Shown one piece after another: positions 58,625-64,000 of a stretch of DNA of 64,000 nt. The stretch spans positions 62,001 through 126,000 of the forward strand of contig NZ_BMHT01000006.1 in assembly GCF_014641455.1 (NCBI RefSeq), read 5' to 3'. Below the pieces are notes generated by a model. That model was not told the origin of the DNA. It saw nothing but the letters and a program-made list of their open reading frames with translations, and searched no databases. The position numbers and the translations under genes were made by a program. This stretch comes from Hymenobacter cavernae (lineage in GTDB: Bacteria > Bacteroidota > Bacteroidia > Cytophagales > Hymenobacteraceae). Positions within the stretch are counted from its first letter, which is position 1. Each line of letters starts with the position of its first letter.

Positions 58625-58976
58625 CCACTCCGAAAGGCAGTCAAAAAGCTCCTAAAAGCGGTTTTTACCAGCTGTAAAACCTAGGTTTGATAAAAAGTGG
58701 TAGCAAGTGGATAAACTACCAACGAAAACAGTGGGCAAGTATCTGTCTGAGAATAATAAAATTTTCCTACTCTGGAATACAACAATACCATAGCTTTCTT
58801 AGCAATGCCTCACAGTTTATAGACTATTATATACTAAGATTAACTACAAGCAGAACTACATCCTCATGTCCACTTAGCTACGAGAATAAAATCTCAACTC
58901 TAGCTTGCGCTGACCTAGGTCTAAATTCCGCACCTGCCGATGCGCTATTCTGCACATGTCATTGGTCGGTCGTGCG
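58625..58976. other. Upstream region of mraZ and of the metal cluster
   Basis: About 350 bases, AT-rich after 58740, contain no supportable gene. The reading frame that runs through 58687-58989 continues into the next gene but has no gene-like features. It holds the AGTGG pair and two ACCTAGGT copies. Confidence 0.5.
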
Positions 58977-58984
58977 TATCTTTG
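58977..58984 (+). promoter_or_regulatory. Bacteroidota -7 box at the start of the metal cluster
   Basis: TATCTTTG matches TAnnTTTG exactly. The gene start is GTG at 58984 or 58990, so it is again at or inside the expected transcription start, as at 10901. Confidence 0.45.
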
Positions 58985-58989
58985 TGGCT

Positions 58990-59430
58990 GTGAAACGTCC
59001 GCTTGCTCACCGGCTGTTCAGTGGCTTTTTGGCCCTGCTGGTCCTCACCGCTTCGGTGGGGCTGACGGTGCTGCGCCATACCTGTAGCCAGAGCGGCCAC
59101 ACCACCACGGCGGTCATCTTCAGCACGCCGCACCACGGCTGCCCGACTGCGGCGCAAACCCCGAAGCACTCAACCAGCGCCCACCTCAAAGGTGCCTGCT
59201 GCGACTTTAAAGCGCACTTCCACAAACTCGATGCCTCTTCGTCGGCTGTGAGTTTGGTCAAAAGCCTGGTGCCGGATTTCACAGGGGCTTGGCTACCTAC
59301 CACCGCCTGGCCTCTGGTACCGACGGCGCCTTCGGTGGCGCAAGCCGCGCCGTGGCATGCTTCGGATAGCTCGCCCCCACCCCGCGCCGGCCGCACGCTG
59401 CTGGCGTTCGTCTGCACCCTCGTCATCTAG
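58990..59430 (+). CDS. His/Cys-rich HYC_CC_PP-like membrane protein
   Basis: A 146-residue protein. One hydrophobic segment (HRLFSGFLALLVLTASVGL) leads to LRHTCSQSG, then HHGCP and a C-C pair in GACCDFKAHFHKL, followed by Pro-containing segments. This matches the layout of the HYC_CC_PP family found in front of outer-membrane metal receptors in Bacteroidota, as I recall it. The start is GTG at 58990 (or 58984). It is 98 bases from the TonB-dependent receptor and runs the same way. A role in copper or other soft-metal handling is inferred from the Cys/His pattern and context. Confidence 0.75.
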   Translation: MKRPLAHRLFSGFLALLVLTASVGLTVLRHTCSQSGHTTTAVIFSTPHHGCPTAAQTPKHSTSAHLKGACCDFKAHFHKLDASSSAVSLVKSLVPDFTGAWLPTTAWPLVPTAPSVAQAAPWHASDSSPPPRAGRTLLAFVCTLVI

Positions 59431-59528
59431 TAGGGTTTCCTGAAGTTGCTCACGCGAGCAACGGCCGTTTCGTGCATTCACGAGGCTAGCCTGTTTCTCT
59501 TCGGAAATCACCCTAACTTATTGACAAC

Positions 59529-61811
59529 ATGAATCTTTCTTTCGGGCGCATGGCTGTGCTCACGCTTGGCGTTTGGCTAAGCAGCCGCTATGCCGCCTTG
59601 GCTCAATCGGGGGCAATGGCCCCGGTGCGCGGGCAGGTGACGGATGCTGCTTCCGCGGCGCCGCTGCCGGGCGCGGTAGTGCGCTGGCGCGGCACCGCCG
59701 ACGGCGCAACGACCACCGACCAAACTGGCTCCTTTACCCTGGTGCGGCCCGCTGGTGCCGCCGACCAATTAATTATCAATTTTCTAGGCTATCAGGCCGA
59801 CACTATCTCTCTCAGCACCAGCTCCTATGTGCGAGTAGCGCTACGGCGCACGGCCGAGCTAGGTGAGGTGAAGGTGGAAGGCCGCACGCAGAGCTACTCG
59901 GCCCTGACGCCTACCAACACGCAGGTTATCACGAGCCGCGACCTGACCAAATCGGCGTGCTGCAACCTGGCCGAAAGCTTCGAGACGAACGCTTCGGTGG
60001 AGGTTTCTACCACCGATGCCGTATCGGGCGCCAAGCAGATTCAATTGCTAGGCCTAGACGGCGCGTATTCGCTGCTGACGGTTGATAACCTGCCCGCTTT
60101 GCGCGGCCTTGCCACGCCGTACCGCCTTGGTTATCTGTCAGGTACCTGGATTGAGGGCATCGACATTATCAAGGGTATGGGCTCGGTGGTGAATGGCTAC
60201 GAGAGCATTTCGGGGCAGGTGAACGTGCGCTTGAAGGAACCGGAAAAGACAGACCGGCTCCTGTTCAACGCGTACGCCAACGACCTAGGTAAATTCGACC
60301 TGAATCTGAACTTATCGGCCCAGGTTTCGCCCAAGGTGAGCACGGCCGTGTTGCTGCACAACGACCACCTCGGCAACCGCGTCGACCGCAACAAGGATGG
60401 CTTTCTGGATCTGCCTCTGGCCACGCAGTACAACCTGTTCAACAAGTGGAAATACAAGTCGGGCAAAGGCATAGTGAGTGAACTAGGCCTAGGTGCTTTG
60501 CGCGAAACGCGGCAAGGCGGGCAGGTAGGTTTTCGGGAGAGCAATGCGGCCGGCTACTACGGCACTACGCTCACCACCGACCGCTACACGGGCTACAGCA
60601 AGACCAGCTACACCTGGCCAGGCCGCCCCTACCAGAGTATTGGCTTGATGCTCACGGGCACCAGCCACGCCTTTGACTCGCAATACGGCGTGCGTACCTA
60701 CGACGGCACACAGCGCACAGGCCTGGCTACCATGATGTTTCAGAGCATCATCGGGACAACGGCGCACACGTACCGCGTGGGCCTGAGCTACCTCCACGAC
60801 GACTACCGCGAGGTGCTGCGTCAGGGTTTTACCTACGTAAATGAAACGCCAGACCAGCAATATCAGCGCGAGCATCGCAACCGTTTTGAGCGGGTGCCGG
60901 GTGCTTTTGCCGAGTATACGTACCAGAATGCCCGCAACCTCACTGTGGTTGGTGGGCTGCGCCTCGACCGCCACAACCTGTACGGCTGGGTGCTCACGCC
61001 GCGGCTCAATGCCAAGTACGACCTGACACCCAGCACCATTCTGCGCGGGGCGGCCGGGCGGGGCTTCCGGGTCGCTAATCCGATTGCCGATAACATCGGG
61101 ATGCTGGTTAGCTCGCGCACCTTCGTGATTGACCAAAACCTGCGGCCGGAGCGCGCCTGGAACGTGGGCGGCAGCTTCACGCAGTACTTCACCTTGGCGG
61201 GACGGCAGGCTACGTTCGTGACGGACTACTACTATACTTGGTTTCAGAACCAGATGGTGGCGGATTCTTATACCGATCCTAGTCAGCTCATCATCAGTAA
61301 CCTAGCTCCGGGTGGCAAGTCCTTCTCGCGCAGCTTCCAGGCCGAAGTACAGGTGGAGCCCCTCAAGGGCTTGCAGGCCAAAGCTGCCTACAAATACCTC
61401 GATGTGCGCACCGACTACAATGGTCTGCTTTTGCCGAGGCCGCTCACGGTGCCGCACCGGGCATTTGTAAACCTAGGGTATGCGTCGGCCTTCGACAAGT
61501 GGCGCGGCGACTTCACGGTGCAGTGGTACGGGCAGCGGCCGCTGGCGCCGCACCCAGGCGCTCATCAGCACAGCCTCACCGACAACACGCTGCCGCTCAC
61601 GCCGCGCTTTGCGCTGCTCAACGTCCAGTTCACCCGCGCCTTCAAGCGCATAGAGCTTTACGCGGGCGTCGAGAACCTGACCAACTACCGGCAGCGCAAC
61701 CCCATCACGGGCGCCGCGCAGCCATTCGGCCCCGATTTCGACGCGGCGATGGTGTGGGGTCCCACCTATGGCCGGCTGACTTATGCGGGGTTGCGCTTCA
61801 AAATAGAGTAG
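59529..61811 (+). CDS. TonB-dependent receptor with carboxypeptidase-regulatory-like N-domain
   Basis: A 760-residue outer-membrane receptor. A signal peptide ending at about residue 25 is followed by a CarboxypepD_reg-like domain (PVRGQVTDAASAAPLPGAVV to YVRVALRRTAEL), then the plug and barrel. The plug contains the unusual Cys144-Cys145 pair (TKSACCNLAESFETN) and LDGAYSLLTVDNLPALRG. IEGIDIIKGMGSVVNGYESI and the C-terminal aromatic strand (YAGLRFKIE) complete the family signs. It is flanked by a His/Cys-rich protein and an HMA-domain protein, so soft-metal import is the best guess; the ligand is unknown. Confidence 0.9.
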   Translation: MNLSFGRMAVLTLGVWLSSRYAALAQSGAMAPVRGQVTDAASAAPLPGAVVRWRGTADGATTTDQTGSFTLVRPAGAADQLIINFLGYQADTISLSTSSYVRVALRRTAELGEVKVEGRTQSYSALTPTNTQVITSRDLTKSACCNLAESFETNASVEVSTTDAVSGAKQIQLLGLDGAYSLLTVDNLPALRGLATPYRLGYLSGTWIEGIDIIKGMGSVVNGYESISGQVNVRLKEPEKTDRLLFNAYANDLGKFDLNLNLSAQVSPKVSTAVLLHNDHLGNRVDRNKDGFLDLPLATQYNLFNKWKYKSGKGIVSELGLGALRETRQGGQVGFRESNAAGYYGTTLTTDRYTGYSKTSYTWPGRPYQSIGLMLTGTSHAFDSQYGVRTYDGTQRTGLATMMFQSIIGTTAHTYRVGLSYLHDDYREVLRQGFTYVNETPDQQYQREHRNRFERVPGAFAEYTYQNARNLTVVGGLRLDRHNLYGWVLTPRLNAKYDLTPSTILRGAAGRGFRVANPIADNIGMLVSSRTFVIDQNLRPERAWNVGGSFTQYFTLAGRQATFVTDYYYTWFQNQMVADSYTDPSQLIISNLAPGGKSFSRSFQAEVQVEPLKGLQAKAAYKYLDVRTDYNGLLLPRPLTVPHRAFVNLGYASAFDKWRGDFTVQWYGQRPLAPHPGAHQHSLTDNTLPLTPRFALLNVQFTRAFKRIELYAGVENLTNYRQRNPITGAAQPFGPDFDAAMVWGPTYGRLTYAGLRFKIE

Positions 61812-61905
61812 CGAATCCGAATTTTTTAACTCCTCCGTTGTTTCATCTTTGCCGGGTCGCCTTTCAGGCAAAAGCAACCTAGCTTCTTCTTAACCCCCTT
61901 TCTTC

Positions 61906-62289
61906 ATGAAAACGCTCTCATCTTTCCTGTTGGCCGTGGCCATGCTTTTCACCGTGTCGGCTGCTCAGGCTCAGGATGTTGCTAAGGCGAAAGCCAAAGG
62001 TGCTACCGAGCAAGTGCAGTTTAAAACCTCGGCCGTGTGCGACATGTGCAAAGCGCGCCTTGAGAAGTCCTTGGCCTACGAGAAAGGCGTGCAAGCCGCC
62101 AACCTGGATGTTTCCAGCAAGCTGCTCACCGTCACGTACCGCCCCGACAAGACTACGCCAGAAGCGCTGCGCACCGCCGTGCAGCGCACCGGCTACGATG
62201 CCGACGACAAAACCGCCGACGCCCGCGCCTACGACCGCCTGCCCGACTGCTGCAAGAAGACCAACAACACGCATTCCGATACGCACTAA
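61906..62289 (+). CDS. Secreted heavy-metal-associated (HMA) domain protein
   Basis: A 127-residue exported metal carrier. A signal peptide (1-23, ending AQAQ) precedes an HMA fold with FKTSAVCDMCKARLEKSL, where Cys45 and Cys48 form the C-x-x-C metal site. KLLTVTYRPDKTTPEALRTA is the beta-alpha half, and an extra C-terminal Cys115-Cys116 pair lies in LPDCCKKTNN, with His residues at the end. It is next to the TonB-dependent receptor (95 bases), so it may receive metal from it in the periplasm. Copper is likely but not proven. Confidence 0.88.
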   Translation: MKTLSSFLLAVAMLFTVSAAQAQDVAKAKAKGATEQVQFKTSAVCDMCKARLEKSLAYEKGVQAANLDVSSKLLTVTYRPDKTTPEALRTAVQRTGYDADDKTADARAYDRLPDCCKKTNNTHSDTH

Positions 62290-62312
62290 GCGGCACACTT
62301 AGCGTCCATGAG

Positions 62313-62342
62313 AAAGCCCGAACCTAGGTAGGTTCGGGCTTT
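62313..62342. terminator. Terminator with an ACCTAGGT in its stem-loop
   Basis: AAAGCCCGAACCT and AGGTTCGGGCTTT form a 13-bp stem, with the ACCTAGGT octamer (62322-62329) spanning its tip. It lies between the convergent HMA gene and the gene at 62372. Confidence 0.8.
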
Positions 62343-62371
62343 TCTGTAATTATACGTTCTGTATTGGCCTG

Positions 62372-62923
62372 TTACGAAATATCAGCTGTGAACTCCAGCA
62401 CGGCATGAATAGCAAGCGGGCGAGTCAGGCGGCGGCGATTTGTGCCGGATATTTCCAGCGTAAAATCTTCTGCCCGTAAGTAATCCAACAGATTCAGGCG
62501 GCTAGTCACCTCCATTGCAATGCGGGTAGCCCGCGGCTCAGCATTCACAAATGTTGCAATAGCCACTTTGTGATTGTTAGCCGTCAGGAAACAATTGCCC
62601 GTTGCTAGGCTAGCTAGGTCGGGCATGTGGCGCCGGCTGTCCTGGCTATCGCCCCCTTGACATTCCAGGTAGCCGGCACGTAGAGTAACTGCTGTAATAT
62701 CAGGCTGATCGAGGGTAGCCAAACAAGGCAAGGAGCCCGACAAGGTTGTTTCTGACAAATAAATCATGTCCAACGCCGGGTCCATTCGCGTGTTTATAGC
62801 CCGGTTGCTTAAGCCGAAGTTGGTGCGTAGCGAACGGCGAAGGCCCCGGTTATGATCAATGGTGAGCATCACGCCGAGGATGATGGGCGGCGGAACTACA
62901 GGCGCTACGAGCAAGGGTTTCAT
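62372..62923 (-). CDS. Hypothetical protein, 183 residues
   Basis: An unrecognised protein. A hydrophobic N-terminus (MKPLLVAPVVPPPIILGVML) could be a membrane anchor, followed by a mixed soluble part with two Cys (LPCLATLDQPD and LECQGGDSQ). The ATG at 62923 is preferred over 62932. It is a single gene between a terminator and the long region before the response regulator. Confidence 0.6.
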   Translation of the reverse strand: MKPLLVAPVVPPPIILGVMLTIDHNRGLRRSLRTNFGLSNRAINTRMDPALDMIYLSETTLSGSLPCLATLDQPDITAVTLRAGYLECQGGDSQDSRRHMPDLASLATGNCFLTANNHKVAIATFVNAEPRATRIAMEVTSRLNLLDYLRAEDFTLEISGTNRRRLTRPLAIHAVLEFTADIS

Positions 62924-62932
62924 AACTGGCAA

Positions 62933-63186
62933 ATAGGTAGTTCAGCACACCGGGTCTGAGATGAACTGGTCTGGAATAAACAGGAATCGACCAGCGATAC
63001 TGAGTAGCAGAACAGGTCAGCTCATTAACGAATCTTAGGCTGCTAAGTTGTTTAAGTAGAGCAACATGCGCTAAAAGTATACTAAATGGTTAATAAAGCT
63101 GGCGGAAGCTATTGTTATTTAAGAATAAAGTGGAAAGTGTTTGGTCAATTCACTATCATTAGCCGCTACCTGCTACGTGCGCGCTT
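62933..63186. other. Upstream region of the response regulator
   Basis: About 250 bases with no gene-like frame, AT-rich from 63050 to 63160. Probably holds divergent promoters for the gene at 62372 and the regulator at 63187. No box set stands out. Confidence 0.4.
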
Positions 63187-63897
63187 ATGAAAATGACCTG
63201 TGTGCTGCTTGATGATGACCCGATTGTGCTGGACTTGTTCCGCACTTACATCGGCCTCACGGATGCGCTGGACCTGAAAGCCACGTTCACGAATCCGCTG
63301 GAGGCGCATGCCTTTCTCATACAGCAGCCGGTACAGGTACTGTTTCTGGATGTAGCCATGCCCCAACTTAGCGGCCTGGAGTTACTTCGCGCCCTGCGCA
63401 ACCCGCCGCTGGTAGTGCTCCTGACGGCTTACCCGCAGTACGCGCTGGAAGGTTTCGACTTGGATGTTGCTGATTTTCTGCTCAAACCCGTTTCGCTGGA
63501 GCGGTTTCTAAAAGCTGTGACGAAGGTCAGCAACCTAGCCCGGTCTCAGGTTATCGAGGCCGATGACTCCTTTTTTATTCGGGCCGATGCCCAGTATGTG
63601 CGCCTGTACTACCACGATGTTCTGTACATCGAGGCGCTAAAGGACTTTACCAAGCTGCACACCACCGACGGCCGCACTCACCTGACGCTGGTTAACCTGA
63701 AAAACCTGGAAGAGCAGCTGCCACCGGGTTTGTTCGTACGTACCCATCGCTCTTACCTGGTAAACGCGCGTCATATCGACTCAATCACCAACCTGGAAGT
63801 GCGCATTGGTACCTGCACGCTCCCCCTGGGTCAGACCTACCGGGAGCAAGTCACCGAGCGCCTGGTAAGCCCCTTCCTCATCCGCCGCCAACATTGA
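63187..63897 (+). CDS. LytTR-family response regulator
   Basis: A 236-residue two-domain regulator. The receiver domain has the acidic pair Asp9-Asp11 (LLDDDPIVL), the phosphoacceptor Asp55 (LFLDVAMPQLSG) and Lys in FLLKPVSLERF. The C-terminal LytTR DNA-binding domain contains YIEALKDFTKLHTTDG and FVRTHRSYLVNARHIDSI. It is of the LytR/AlgR type, usually paired with a membrane histidine kinase of the HisKA/LytS type. No kinase lies within the window upstream, and the partner may lie beyond the right edge. Confidence 0.95.
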   Translation: MKMTCVLLDDDPIVLDLFRTYIGLTDALDLKATFTNPLEAHAFLIQQPVQVLFLDVAMPQLSGLELLRALRNPPLVVLLTAYPQYALEGFDLDVADFLLKPVSLERFLKAVTKVSNLARSQVIEADDSFFIRADAQYVRLYYHDVLYIEALKDFTKLHTTDGRTHLTLVNLKNLEEQLPPGLFVRTHRSYLVNARHIDSITNLEVRIGTCTLPLGQTYREQVTERLVSPFLIRRQH

Positions 63898-63960
63898 GTT
63901 TCAGTTAACAATTACCATTTAACATCTATCATTTATCAATTAACATTTACCAGTTTGGCT
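63898..63960. repeat. AT-rich TTAACA/TGTTAA-type repeat
   Basis: TTAACAATTACCATTTAACA and ATTTATCAATTAACATTTAC follow the regulator's stop. They belong to the same class of AT-rich spacer repeats as at 34042, 43313 and 56997. Confidence 0.5.
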
Positions 63961-64000
63961 AGTGCATACCTAGGTTAATTGCGCAAGCTGATAAATATCA

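Noticed and set aside
58678..58690. TAGGTTTG inside CCTAGGTTTGA read as a -7 promoter box
   Set aside because: The match arises from the common CTAGGT octamer followed by TTG, and similar strings occur at places where no promoter is expected.
58687..58989. Upstream extension of the His/Cys-rich protein
   Set aside because: The frame is open but runs through an AT-rich spacer with a -7 box at its end; composition and lack of pattern argue for non-coding.
1..64000. tRNA, rRNA, riboswitch and insertion-sequence genes
   Set aside because: I looked in the longer spacers on both strands but saw no cloverleaf, no known riboswitch core and no transposase frame.

Overview
The window looks like a chromosomal segment of a Bacteroidota bacterium, most likely a Hymenobacter-type member of the Cytophagales. 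This is inferred from the moderately high GC content, the SusC/FecA-style TonB-dependent receptors, type IX secretion sorting domains of both class A and class B, the Bacteroidota promoter signature TAnnTTTG, a cytochrome b558-type succinate dehydrogenase, and a division/cell-wall (dcw) cluster in the order mraZ-rsmH-ftsL-ftsI-murE-mraY-murD-ftsW-murG-murC-ftsQ-ftsA-ftsZ without murF. No rRNA, tRNA, CRISPR array, transposase or phage gene was recognised.

Layout. 1-14.6 kb is housekeeping and accessory: a small acetyltransferase, an acidic low-complexity protein with a paralogue at 11.8 kb, a TonB-dependent receptor, a DctA-type symporter, several small unknowns, a BamE-like lipoprotein, a large secreted subtilase, and a ClC channel. 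14.8-25.1 kb is mixed metabolism: aconitase, divergent from a thioredoxin-fold lipoprotein; a cytochrome P450; a polyprenyl diphosphate synthase; an alpha/beta hydrolase overlapping folK; an AT-rich orphan gene; and fabD. 25.3-31.2 kb holds two tandem giant adhesin-like proteins with type B sorting domains whose 3' ends are almost identical. 31.4-34.9 kb is sdhCAB. 35.7-40.3 kb is a putative copper-handling cluster: a Cys-rich small protein, an MbnP-like lipoprotein, an MbnH-like di-haem protein, a CDICGC beta-barrel protein, and a second di-haem peroxidase. 41.8-58.5 kb is the complete minus-strand dcw cluster. 59.0-62.3 kb is a second metal cluster: a His/Cys-rich protein, a TonB-dependent receptor with a Cys-Cys plug motif, and a secreted heavy-metal-associated (HMA) domain protein. 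The window ends with an unknown gene and a LytTR response regulator.

The structure not explained by genes is notable. The 8-bp palindrome ACCTAGGT and its half-variant ACCTAGCT/AGCTAGGT occur roughly 35 and 40 times by hand count, where about one ACCTAGGT would be expected from base composition. They lie inside genes and in spacers. Intergenic repeats of several kinds occupy gene ends and operon spacers. These include a three-copy composite of ATCCGTGG-type arms flanking a terminator, two TGTCAT-type palindromes, a CGCAGA-type palindrome inside the dcw cluster, and AT-rich ATTGTTCATTGCTCATT-type inverted repeats between sdhA and sdhB and within dcw. Upstream of mraZ, three TGGT boxes at exact 10-bp pitch suggest an MraZ operator.
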